DNA from: an uncultured Collinsella sp. | GTDB lineage: Bacteria; Actinomycetota; Coriobacteriia; Coriobacteriales; Coriobacteriaceae | Direction of reading: 5' to 3' | Assembly (NCBI GenBank): GCA_944321445.1 | Contig: CALULJ010000008.1 | Coordinates: 1 to 64,000, forward strand | DNA length: 64,000 bases | Part shown: in pieces, positions 26,084-37,400 of the stretch | How the letters are laid out: the number at the start of each line of letters is the position of its first letter | Position numbering within the stretch: position 1 is the stretch's first letter | Made by a program: the position numbers and the translations under genes | Notes under the pieces: generated by a model | The model's input: the letters and a program-made list of their open reading frames with translations, nothing else | The model's database searches: none | What the model was told of the DNA's origin: nothing

Positions 26084-26590
26084 ATGGACGAACGCATCGA
26101 CAACACCACCTCTCCCCAGTACACGGGGCAGCACCGCCGCATCAGCAGCGTCGATGTCCCCTCCCCTGCCGCTCAGCCGGCAGAGTCCCAGCCCCAGCCG
26201 CAACCCTTTCACCGGACCGTCCCACACGTGACGCAGGAGCCCATCAACGACGTGGAGCCGGAATACGTTACGCGCAACCGCTACATGACGCTCGAAGAGG
26301 CGCAGACGCGCCCCGGCCGCAAGCACATGGGCGTCGCCGTCGGCGACAACGATTACCTGGGGTCGACCGGCTCGCTGGGCACGACCGGTCAGTTCGCCGC
26401 CAACCCCGGCGACACAGGAGCCATTAAGCGCCAAAGTCTGCATTACGAGCGCTATCTCGAGACGCCCAAGCCCGGCAAAACGATCTTCACCTCGCGCCGC
26501 CGCAAGCAGCGCCGCGCCTACCTCGCCATCGCGATCATCGCCATCCTCATGCTGGTGCTCGCGATCGTGTGGTTCTTCTTCCTGCGCTAA
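26084..26590 (+). CDS. Hypothetical tail-anchored membrane protein
   Basis: 168 residues, not recognised. The first ~130 residues are hydrophilic, Pro/Gln-rich and probably largely disordered; then a basic patch (SRRRKQRRAY) and a single C-terminal transmembrane helix (LAIAIIAILMLVLAIVWFFF) ending LR, so most of the protein should face the cytoplasm. GAAGG before the ATG at 26084 decides the start. Followed by its own terminator and by the cysteine desulfurase gene 123 bases on. Confidence 0.7.
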   Translation: MDERIDNTTSPQYTGQHRRISSVDVPSPAAQPAESQPQPQPFHRTVPHVTQEPINDVEPEYVTRNRYMTLEEAQTRPGRKHMGVAVGDNDYLGSTGSLGTTGQFAANPGDTGAIKRQSLHYERYLETPKPGKTIFTSRRRKQRRAYLAIAIIAILMLVLAIVWFFFLR

Positions 26591-26603
26591 CCGCGCACCA
26601 GGC

Positions 26604-26626
26604 GCCGCCGCACAGGCGGCATTTTT
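26604..26626 (+). terminator. Rho-independent terminator
   Basis: GCCGCC-GCACA-GGCGGC followed by ATTTTT, 14 bases after the stop of the tail-anchored protein. Confidence 0.8.
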
Positions 26627-26713
26627 CCGCTTTGCCGCAGGCACGACCCCATTCCGTGACACAATAAAGCCGCGGCTGACGCCGCATGCCACGCACCTTG
26701 CGGAAGGATCGCC

Positions 26714-27943
26714 ATGTCTGCCCTGTCCGAGCGCTATATCTATGCCGACAACGCGGCCACAACACCGCTCTCCCCTGCTGCCCTCGAGGCCATGATGCCC
26801 TACCTTACCAGCGAGTTCGGCAACCCGGGAGGCATCCACCGCGTGGCCAAGGCGGCGGCGAACGCCCTGGCCGACGCCCGCACGCGCACAGCGGCCCAGC
26901 TGGGCGCCAAGCCGCACGAGCTCTACTACACCAGCGGGGGAAGCGAGTCGGACAACTGGGTCCTGTGGGGCGCGGTCCAGCGCTACCGCGACCTGTACGG
27001 GGCGGACGCGCCGGTCCGCGTAATCACGAGCGCCATTGAACATCACGCCGTGCTGCATACGTGTCGCGCACTGGGGTCGGCGCAGGAGGAAACCACCTAC
27101 CTGCCGGTCGACAACCAGGGCCACGTACGCATCGAAGACCTGGAGCGTGCGCTGGAAGAAGCCCACACGGCATCGCTGGCGGCCGGTGTCGACGCGCCGG
27201 GGGCGGCCCTGGTGTCCATCATGCTCGCCAACAACGAGGTCGGAACCATTCAGGACGTCCCCGCGCTAGCAGCCGTCGCGCACAGCCGCGGCGTCCCCTT
27301 CCACACCGATGCGGTCCAAGCCGTGGGCCACATCCCTGTGAACGTGAACGACCTGGGCGTCGACGCACTGTCGCTCTCGGGCCACAAGTTCCATGGGCCA
27401 CGCGGCATTGGCGCCCTGTACCTGCGCGAAGGCTTTTCCATTCCGCCGTTCATCGAAGGCGGCGGCCAGGAACGCGGCGAGCGGGCCGGCACCGAAAACG
27501 TCGCGGGTGCCGTCGGCATGGCAGCAGCGCTGGAAGAAGCGCACGAAGGTCTGGCGGATCGCATGGCGCGCGTCGGCGCGCTGCGCGACCAGCTAGTTGA
27601 ACACGTGCTGGCAACCGTTGACGACGTCCGCTACACCGGTGACCCCGACCCCGAGCACCGCCTGCCCAGTATCGCCTCATTTGCCTGCAAAAACGTCGAC
27701 GGCGAGCTACTCGTGGTGCTGCTCGACCGCGCCGGGGTGGCAGCGGCGACGGGTTCCGCCTGTTCGACTGGGTCGACCGATCCCTCGCACGTCGCAACCG
27801 CCTTAGGGCTAGACGACCCCGCGTGGGCACACGGCACCCTGCGCCTATCGCTTGCCGACAACGTTGCGGAAGAGGACATCACGGAGCTCTGCGACCGCGT
27901 CCCCCGCTGCATCAAGCGCGCCCGCCTGCTTTCCGGAAGGTAG
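26714..27943 (+). CDS. Cysteine desulfurase, NifS/IscS family
   Basis: PLP enzyme releasing sulfur from cysteine for Fe-S clusters or thiolated tRNA. 409 residues. N-terminal IYADNAATTPLSPAALEAM, SGGSESDNWVLWG, the His stacking on PLP in TSAIEHHAVLHT, MLANNEVGTIQ, the PLP Lys in SLSGHKFHGPRGIGALY, GGGQERGERAGTENVAG, and the active-site Cys in GSACSTGSTDPSHV. No scaffold (IscU/NifU) or thiolase partner is adjacent, so pathway is open. The CSTG loop fits the NifS/IscS (group I) type better than SufS. The start ATG at 26714 follows AAGGATCGCC. Confidence 0.93.
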   Translation: MSALSERYIYADNAATTPLSPAALEAMMPYLTSEFGNPGGIHRVAKAAANALADARTRTAAQLGAKPHELYYTSGGSESDNWVLWGAVQRYRDLYGADAPVRVITSAIEHHAVLHTCRALGSAQEETTYLPVDNQGHVRIEDLERALEEAHTASLAAGVDAPGAALVSIMLANNEVGTIQDVPALAAVAHSRGVPFHTDAVQAVGHIPVNVNDLGVDALSLSGHKFHGPRGIGALYLREGFSIPPFIEGGGQERGERAGTENVAGAVGMAAALEEAHEGLADRMARVGALRDQLVEHVLATVDDVRYTGDPDPEHRLPSIASFACKNVDGELLVVLLDRAGVAAATGSACSTGSTDPSHVATALGLDDPAWAHGTLRLSLADNVAEEDITELCDRVPRCIKRARLLSGR

Positions 27944-27984
27944 CGCAGCGCGGCGACAACCCGGGGACAACCTTGGCACGCGAT

Positions 27985-28026
27985 CGCTTTTTGACAAGGT
28001 TATGCCCATAGCCTTGTCAAAAAGCG
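27985..28026. terminator. Long inverted repeat, possible bidirectional terminator
   Basis: CGCTTTTTGACAAGGTTATG and its complement (one G-U pair in 20) with almost no loop. Located 42 bases after the desulfurase stop. The GACAAGG...CCTTGTC core resembles family D. Confidence 0.55.
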
Positions 28027-28127
28027 AAATTGAGGTATACAACCTGACATATTGCCGCATTTTTGTGGAGGCGCAACGCCGATCAGCAAGATGCCACCCC
28101 ATCGCACAAACACCCCCAATACGCATA

Positions 28128-28167
28128 AAAAGAGCCCGGTCCTGAGGGTTGGGGTCAGAACCGGGCT
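28128..28167 (-). terminator. Rho-independent terminator downstream of the giant surface-protein gene
   Basis: On the minus strand AGCCCGGTTCTGA...TCAGGACCGGGCT is followed by CTTTTTATG. It lies about 235 bases after the stop codon, giving the giant mRNA a long 3' UTR. Confidence 0.75.
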
Positions 28168-28172
28168 TGAGG

Positions 28173-28273
28173 CCAGCCCTGGAGTCGGGATTGGGCTGGC
28201 GCGGGTCCGCTCCGAAGTCGGGATGGGAGCGAACCCTGGGTGTGCCGGCTCCAGGTGTCGGGATGGGAACCGG
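28173..28273. other. Array of three stem-loops with a common loop sequence
   Basis: Stem-loops at 28173-28199 (CCAGCCC/GGGCTGG), 28208-28231 (CGCTCC/GGAGCG) and 28245-28273 (CCGG/CCGG) each carry GTCGGGAT in or beside the loop. The arms differ but pair, which suggests selected structure in the 3' UTR of the giant gene. Confidence 0.55.
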
Positions 28274-28360
28274 GCACGGTTGCCGGACGCGCGATGCGTA
28301 TCGTCCGGCGCTATGCAAAGCCGCGGTCGGGAAGCGGCTGTTGCAACAAGGGAATCAAAG

Positions 28361-28390
28361 GGAGGGGTCGGGCCAACGCTCGGCCCCTCC
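28361..28390. terminator. GC-rich hairpin just after the giant gene
   Basis: GGAGGGG and CCCCTCC arms around TCGGGCCAACGCTCGG, 11 bases beyond the stop; on the minus strand followed by CTTTGATT. A weak T-run makes termination here uncertain. Confidence 0.45.
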
Positions 28391-28400
28391 TGTATGCCAC

Positions 28401-31400
28401 TTAGTGGCTGTTGCGACGGCGCAGGTACAGGCCGGTCGCGATGAGCGCCGCGGCCGCCAGGCCGGTGCCACCGATAGCCGCGACGGCGAAGTCGCCGGTC
28501 TGCGGGATGCTCTCAGAGGGCTCTTCGGGCTTGGTAGGCTCCTCGGGCTCCTCAGGTTTCGTGGGCTCCTCAGGCTCGGGCTCGGGCGTCGGCTCGGGCT
28601 CCTCGCTGGGCTCGTACTCGTTCTCGAAGACCATGGGCGCGTCAGCGTTCTCCCAGGTCACCACAAGCTTGTTGCCCTGCTTGGTCACGTGCGCCGTAAT
28701 GGTGAACGTGGCCTCGTCGTAGGTGACGCCGTCGCTCTGGACGCCCTCGGTGTCGGGGTCGTCGTCGGCGGGCAGCACCTCGGTCACGGTGAACGTGTAG
28801 TCGCCGGCCTTGTCGAACACGAAGCCCTTTCCGCCGAACGTCACGTTGCCGGACGCATCGTTGGTGCCGGTCAGGCTCTTCGGCGAGACGTGTGAGGCGT
28901 TGTCGCCCGTGGCGGTGATGACGAAGGAGAACTCGCCGTCGACCAGGTCACGGCCGGTCAGCTTCTTGTCCACGTCGGTGTCCGGCTTGGACGGGTCGGA
29001 GGGATCGGGATCGACAGGCGTCGGCGGGGTGTACGGCTCGTCGTAGACGTTCTCGACGGTCGGGTTGTTGAACTCAACCGTAGCCTCGAGCTTACCGTCG
29101 TGATCCTCGTCGGTCACGTGCACGACGATGGTCTTGGGCGCGTTGTCGTACGCCCAGTTCGGGTCGTCGGTCGTCGTGATCTCGGTCACGGTGAAGTGGT
29201 AGTCGCCGACCGCGTTGAAGGTGAGGTCGCCGAAGTTCAAGGTCTCCTCGCCCTGCTTGCCGGTGAGGCCGGAGGTGGCCTTCACGATGCCGTCTGCCGT
29301 GATGCCCTCGATGTCCTCGAGCTTACCGGTGCTGTTCTCAGCGTCAAATGCGAGCACGAACTCGAACTCGGACGGAGCGTTGCCGCCGGTGACCCTCTTG
29401 GTCACCTGGAGGTCGGCCTCGTCGTCGCCCACGATCACGCCTGCAGGCGTGTAGGTGTTCTCGATGGTCGTGGTTTCCGGGTCAATGCTGTCAACAACAA
29501 GCTTGCCGTCCTGGTCCTCGACCGTGACCGTGATGGTCTTAGCCGCGTTGTCATAGGTCCAGCCACCTGCTGTGGTGGTCGTGAGCTCGGTCACCGTGAA
29601 GGTGTACTCGCCCGCAGCAGTGAAGGTCAGCCCGTCGAAGGACACGGTCTCGGAGCCCTCCCTGCCCGTCAGGCCCTTGGTCGAGGTCTCGATGCCCCCA
29701 GCCGGGAAAGCAGTCGCGGACTCGCCGGATCCAACGAACACATTGGCCGCATTATCGGACGTCAGCTTGAGCTCGAACTCGAACTCAGACAGCGCCGGAG
29801 CACCGGAAACCTTCTTGATTACCGAAATGACGGCATCATTCGGATCGCTCGCGTCGGGGTTGTAGACGTTCTCAACAGTCGGGTTGTTGGTGTCGATGCC
29901 GTCAACGACGGTGGTCGCATCGAGCTGGCCGTCAAAGCCATCGTCGGTCACTGTGACCGTGATGGTCTTGGCCGCGTTGTCATACGTCCATCCGTGCGCG
30001 CCCTCAGGCTTCGTCGTGGTCTCCACCACCGTGAACTTGTAGACACCGACCTTCTTGAAGATGAGGTCGCCGAAGCTCACGGTCTCCTCGCCCTGGGTAC
30101 CCTCGAGGCCAGCGGTCGCCTTCACGATGCCATCGCCGGTGATGCCATCGATATCCTCGAGCTTACCCGTGTTGCCCTCGGCGTCAGCGTCGAACGCGAG
30201 CGTGAACTCGAAATCGGACAGGGCGTTGCCGCCGATGACCTTCTTGGTCACCTTGAGGGCACCCTCGCCACCAACGGTCACGCTTGCAGGCACGTAGGTG
30301 TTCTGGATGGTCGGGTTGTTGCCCTCAATCGCATTCTCGGCGATTTCAAGCTTGCCGTCGCCATCGGTGTCGGTCACCGTAACCGTAATGGTCTTCGGCT
30401 GGTTGTCGTACTTCCAGTAGTCATGGTCGGATGTCGTGGTCTCCTTCACCTCGAAGGTGTACGTTCCCGCCTTGGTGAACGTCATGGAGCCGAAGCTTAC
30501 CGTCTCGGAACCCTTATTTTTCTCGAGGCCCTTGGTGCTTGCAGTAACACCGCCATCCGGGAAGGAAACGTCCTCACCTTCATCGTTCTTTACCTTGATG
30601 TCATCCTTGTTGCCAGACTTCAGAGTGAGCGCAAAGTCAAACTCGGACAGCGCCGGAGCACCCACAACCTCCTTGGTCACCTGGATCTGGGCCTGGTCAT
30701 CGCCGCCAATCTCAGTGCCCTCGGGGATGTACGTGTTAGTGACTGTGAACAGCAGAGCATTCTCGGGATTCGTCGTGACGGTGATGTTGCCGGCACCATC
30801 GTCCTTCACGGTCACCGTGATGGTCTTTGTGCTGGTGTCGTACGTCACGCCTTCCATCTTCTCATTTTCGGCAGGCCCGTTCTCGGTCACCTCATAGGTG
30901 AACGTCTTCTCGCGCTTCTCACCGGAAGCGGCAAGCGTGTTCGGTAAAGGCGTGACGCCCCAGGTGTTCTCGAGCGTGTAGTCGATGGTGCCGAAGTCAA
31001 CCTTACCGTCGGCGTCATTCTTGACCGTCTTCGAGCCGTCGACAGCGCCCTCGGGCATCGGAGCGTTCGGGTTGCTCTCGCTCGGCTTCAGTGTAAAGCT
31101 GAACTCGCCGCCCTTCAGGTCGGGAGCGTCAACGCCCTCCATGCCGGACTTGAGCACCTTCTCGCCCACGATGTTGAGCTTAGAGCCCTCGGCGCTATGC
31201 TCGGTCTCATCGTACTTGTTCTTGAACTGCAGCGGAGCATTCGCCTCGCCGTAGTTGACAGACGTGTCCATCGTGCCGTTGCCGTTGTCCTTGACGGTCA
31301 CAGTTACCTTGTAGGACGTAGCACCAACAGTCGTAACGCTTTCCGGCAGGTTGTCGATCTTCTCGGACACGGTGTAGGCAATGGTGTAGGTCGCGAGGTC

Positions 31401-34400
31401 GGTGCCCTCGTCGGCCGTCTTGGTCACGCCGGACTCCTTGTCCTTCGCGAGCTCGTCGAGCTCGTTGCTGTTGTAGGAGATCTCGTCGAAGGAGATGGCA
31501 GCAGCCTTGCCCTCGTCGGCGCCAGCGTTCTTGCCCTCAGCGACCACGTTACCCTTGGCGTCCTTCACCTCGAACGTGAACTCGCCCTGGAGCAGCTCGC
31601 GACCGGACAGGGTCTTCTTGGCCTCGATGGAGGCCTTGCCCTCGGCGTTGAGGCCGCCCGTGCCCTTGTACTCATTGGTGAACGCGGCAACGGCGGTTTC
31701 GTTCGCATCGGCCTCGGTCACGGCGTCGGTGTTCTTCACCGTCACCTCTGCCTCGAGCTTGCCGTCGGCATCGGTGTCGGTCACCTCGACAGTCACCGTG
31801 GCGGTATGCCCGTCGTAGGTCAGGCCGTCCTTGCCCCCGTTCGTCTCGGTGATGGTGTACTCGTAGGTTCCGACCTCGTCATACGTGATGTCGCCGAACG
31901 TCGCGACCTTGGGGGCGCTCACGTCGGTGATGGTCACCTTGGCGCCGTCGCGCTCGGGAATCGGGGCCGTGGCACCCTCGATGACGTTGCCCTCGTGATC
32001 CTTAACGGCACCAGCAGTGAGCACGAACTCGAAGCTGTCGCCGTCGATCCAGTTGCGGCCGCTCAGCGTCTTCTGGACGCTGATGGAGGCGTCGCCGCCC
32101 TCGCCGACGGTCACCTTCTCCGGAGTGTACTTGTTCACGAAGGAGAACAGCGGGGCATCCGCAGTCACGGCAGGATTGGTTTCCACCGTGACCTTGCCCT
32201 TGCCGTCGTCGTGCACGTGCACGATGAACGTCTTAGCGGAGTCCTCGGTAACGCCGGCCACCTTCGACTCTTCCTCGGTCACCGTGTACTTGAAGTACGC
32301 GTCGCGCTCCACGCCGCCAACGGCAAACGTCGTCACTTGGCGTCCCCACACGTTTTCAACCGTGAAGTCGATGGTGCCGAAATCAACGTTACCCTCGGCA
32401 TCATTCGAGACCGTCTTCGAGCCATCAGTGTCGGTACCCTCGGGCATGGGAGCGGGTTTTCCGCCCTCAACCGGATTACCGTCCTTATCGACCTGCTCGC
32501 CCGTCAGCGTGAAGGAGAACATGTTGTCCCTCAACTCGGGGGCGTCGACGCCGGCCATGGTGGACTCGATGGACTTCGTGCCCTCAACAGCGATCTCGGT
32601 GTCGGAACCCTCCTTCTCCTCATAGATATTCTTGAAGCCGAGCGATGAGGTGCCGGTGGGATAGTTCACCTTGACGGACAGCTTGCCGTCACCGTCGTCA
32701 GCAACAACAACGGTGATATCGAACGATGTCGCGCCATCGGGCGTCACGCCGGCATCGCTCAGTCCGGTCTTATCCTCTTCCACCTTGTAAGAAATGGTGT
32801 ACGAGGCCAAATCCGTCTTGTCGTCAACCGACTTGGTCACACCCGTCTTCTCGGGGTCCTTTGACTTCAGCTCGAGATCCTTGATCTCATATTTAATGGC
32901 GCTGAACGTGATGGCTGCAGCATCGCCGTCCTCGGCGGGAGCATTGGTTCCCGTAGAAACCGTCTGACCGGCCTTATCCGTGACCTTGAAGGTGAATTCC
33001 TCCTTCTCCATGTTACGGCCGGTCAGGGTCTTGTTGGCAGCGATGCTCACCTCGCCGTTTCCGCCAAGCTCACCAGTAGAGGTATAGGTGTTGGTGAAGT
33101 CGACGCGGCCCGTACCCTCGTACGGTTCACCATCGCGTGTGATGGTAGCGGTGCGGTTCAGGACATGCTCACCGTCCTGCACAACGTCCTCGATCACGAC
33201 GGTCACGACGTAGGTCGAGCTGTCCTTGGTAACACCCGCCACCGTGCTGTTGCGCTCGGTGATGGTGTACACATAGGTGCCCTCGTGCGTGTAGGTGGGA
33301 ACGCCCGTGCCAAACGCATAGCTGTTGCCCGTCGCGCTCTGCGAGGGGTTGATGGTGATGTTGTACCTCAGCCCACCGTTAGTCTCGGTGAGATCAGCAA
33401 CGTTACCTGCCAGGTTGTTGAAGTTGAACTCCGGCAGATCGTCCTTGGCAATCCCATCAGCCTTCATCGACACGTCGAAGGTGAAGGTGTCGCCCTGTTG
33501 CCAATTGCGGCCGCTCAGCGTCTTGAAGATCTGGATGCCGCCCGTAATCGTGCCGGCGTCGTACTTGTTGACGAAGTCGAGGCTACCCAGAGTCGCGGGG
33601 ACATTCTCGGTATCGCCCGAGTTCACCAGAACGGCCTCGCCCTCGGCGGTGATCTCACCGGTCGCCAGATCCTCGGTCACCGTGATGGTAACCGTGTACG
33701 TGCGGCCAGGATTCACTGCGCTCACGCCGGCGGGCATATCGGTTTCGTTCTCGTACACGTTGTACTGGAACGCCTTGCTGATCTTGCCGTCGTTGTCGTC
33801 GTCGGTCACGCCGGCCAGATCATCATGGTCGAAGGTGATGCTGCCGAAGCTGTAGTCGGCGGTATACGCATGCGCGTCGGTGTTCGTATTCTTAACCGAC
33901 ACGACCTTGTAGCCGTTAGTGTCAGTCTCAACCGTCAGGTTGTCGGGCATCGGATTGGCTTCAGCCTGCGCACGCATGACGAACGTGAACTGATCGTCGG
34001 CCATCTGGAACGAACCAACGTTGTCCTCGACCGTCTTGTGGCCGCTCAGCATCTCGTCGGCTTCGAGACCGAAGGTGTAGGGCTTGCCCTCGAAGGTGTT
34101 GACGAACTCGACGGAGGCATCGTCCGTGCCCGGAGTCACCTTGGCCTGCAGCGTGCCGGAACCGTTATCGGTCACCTCAACGGTGATGGTACCGACGTGG
34201 CGGTCGTAAGTCATACCGTTAGTGCCGTCCTCGGGCAGTTCTTCGCCGTTGTGCTGCGTCTCGGTCACATTGAAGGTGTACGTGCCGGGCTCAGAGAACA
34301 GGTAGGTGCCGGCGAACCAGAAGGTGCCGTTCTTGTCGTTCTGCTCGTTAGCCGTGGCGGTAGCGCTCTCAAAGGCAACCGGCTCGGTACCCTCGGCCGC

Positions 34401-37400
34401 GTTGACGGGGAGATACGTCACGTTATCCCACGAAGCACCTTCAGACACGGCGCCCTTGGTCAGCTCGAAACCGAAGGTCTCGTTGTCGAGCCAGCCACGC
34501 CCGTTGATCATCTTGGTGCCTGCGAAGGTGGCCTCGCCACCCTCAACGGTAGCCGTACCGGCCTTGTAGGTGTTCTCGAATTGGGCAGGACCGCTAACGG
34601 TGGCGTGGAGGCTGCCGTCGTAGTTGCCATCAGCATCAGTCTCGGACACGGTCACCGTGATGGTTTGAGTGCTGTTATCGTAGGTCCAGCCGGCGGGATC
34701 GGTGGTCTCGTCCTGAGCCTCGTCCTCAGTCACGTTGAACGTATAGGTGCCGGGCTCGGTGAACGTAATCTCACCAAACTGAGCGCTGTGCGTGGCGCCG
34801 TCGGCAAAGCTCTCGGTCACCGCGGTCTTATCGGCAGCGCCCTCTTCGTACTCGACGGTGCTCCAATCGACACCCTCCTCCTCAACAGGAGCGAAGGTGA
34901 AGTGGAAGTCGGCATCGGTGGACCAACCCTTGACCGTCTTCTCGACCGTCAGAGCCTCGGCAGCGTCGCCGCCGATGGTGACGGTGCCGTGGTCGTACTT
35001 ATTCTCAATCGTCGGGTTGTTGCCCGTCACATCGCCGATGTAGAGATTGCCGTCATACTGAGGTGCATCCCCGCCGGGCTCGTAGTCGGGATTAATGTCC
35101 GTAACCTCGACAGTGATCGTCCTAGGCGTCGTATCGAACGCCCAACCGTCGTCAGCGGCAGGCTGATTCTCCTGCACCGTGAAGGTGTAGGTACCCGGCT
35201 CAGTAAAGGTCAGCGTGTCGAAGCTCAAGGTCTGGGTGTTACCAGCCGCGATAGTTCCGCTGGTGGTCTCCGTGGTCTGATGATTCTCATCAAGACCCTT
35301 GATGTTCGCCACGGGTCCCTCAGTAGTATCCTGCGCGGTCAGCGTGAAGGTGTAGTCCGCAGCGGACGGGGCACCGGTAACCCTCTTGGTCACCTGCAGC
35401 GCATTGTCGGTGTCCTCGCCCATGTCGACGGAATTCGGGTTGTAGTCGTTCACGAAGCCGAAGGTCGGAACCACGTAGCCATCAGCATCGGAATTGGCGT
35501 GATTAACAACGACCTTACCGCCGTCCGCAATCTCGTTTCCATCCTTATCCAGGGTCTGAGTAACCGTGGTCACGGCATGCATGGTGCCGTCACCGTTGTC
35601 CACAACCTCGATCTCGACCTTATACTGAGACTTGTCGTAGCTAACGCCCGCGAGTCCCTCGCCCTCGACGGGCTCGGTCTCGTCCACGATGAACGTATAG
35701 GTCTTGCCAGCGTCCGTCTCATCAAAGGTCAGGCTCTGGAACTTGGCCATGGTGATGGTCTGATCGGCCGCCGCTCCCGTGTTCTGGAAGCTCTCGTCAG
35801 CGTTAGTGGTCAGATCCGCCGCATCGCCCTCGCCGGTAATGGTGAAGGTGAATTCGCCAGCGGTCATCGGGCGGTCGAGGAGCTGCTTGGTGACGTTGAT
35901 GCCACCCTTGCCCTCAGCACCGTACTTCAGCTCTGCCTCGTAGACGTTGGTAAACACGGCCTTGCCGGTCTCGTCGCTACCATTGTTCTCGTAAACAATG
36001 GGACCGTCGAGCACCAGCGCGCCGTTGCCGCCGTCCTTGACCTTGATGGTCACCTTGGCGACATTCTGGCTGTAGGTCATACCGTTGCCATTAGCGGTCT
36101 CGGTTCCTTGATCGTCAGCAACCTCGTTCACGGTAAAGGTGTACGTACCGGCCTTAGAGAAGGTGAGCGCGCTAAACGCGAAGTCCATACCGCTGGCCTT
36201 GGTGACAGTCTTCACCTCGGGATCAGCAAGCACTGTCTCCGGGCCGCCCGTCTGCTCCAGCTGGAAGTAGAACGTCTCGTTTTCGCCTATCTCGCGACCC
36301 TGCATCACCTTGGTGCCATGAATGGCCTCGTTGCCCTTCAGCGTATAGTCCGTCGGATCATAGACGTTGATGAACTTCACATCGGCAGGCTGCATGCTGG
36401 GCGTGGCCACGAGGTGCATGCCCTCACCCTGCTCGTTGGGCTCATCGGTTATCTCAACGGTGACGGTGTACACCGTGCCGTCATAGGTCATGCCGTTCAC
36501 CGACCAGGTGCCATTTTCGTTCTGGGTTGCATCCTCGGGGATAACCTCACGGATCTCGTAGATATAGGTGTTGTTCAGATGCGTTCCGTTATACCTGATG
36601 GTCTGGAACGCGAAACCATCAGGGTTCGTGCCATTGTTGCCAATGGTGATGGTGTGCGTATCCGCATCCGCGCCCTCGGGCATCGGGACGTCAGCCGCCT
36701 CAATAGTCGGGTTCTGCGCGGAGCCACCGTTGGTTGCGTAGCCGCCGATCGCCTTCAGCTCAAACGTGAACTTGTTGGCTGCGTTCGGATTGGCACCGGA
36801 GTTGTCCGTGTAATACTTGGTACCGTTGAGGTTGGTCGTGGCCTCCGTAGCATCGTAGTTGTTGGTGAACACGACCGTATTGTCGGTAATCTGCGGCTGC
36901 TCAGCAGGCGTGTTGCCGTCCACGTCAGTGCGCTGCGTGAACTGGACGGACTGAATCTCGAGCTTGCCCGTGCCGTTATCCACAACAGTAATGGTCACCG
37001 CATAGGTCTCGTTGGAGTAATCGATACCCGCGATCGGGTCGGTATCGTTGTCCTCCTCGATGACATAGGTGAACGTGCCCGGGTTCTCAAACTTGATGTT
37101 GCTCAGGTTGACGGTGTAGTCAGCAGCAGCATCCTCGTCGTCGACCACGACAGCGTCAGTGGACTCAGGCGCAGGGGCACCGCCCTCGGGAAGCATGGTG
37201 AACCTAAACTCGTCAGTATCCTGCCACTCGCGTCCGGTCAGATTCTTCTTCACCTTGACCAGCTGGTTGGCGCCTTCCAGCGTCACCTCAGTTGCGTGAT
37301 AGGTGTTGGTGAACATCGCAGTCTGCTGGCTGCCGCCCACAATGGTACCCTCGACAATACCGTCGTCGGTCTTGGCATTCTCGCCTGTCGAATTGTCCGT

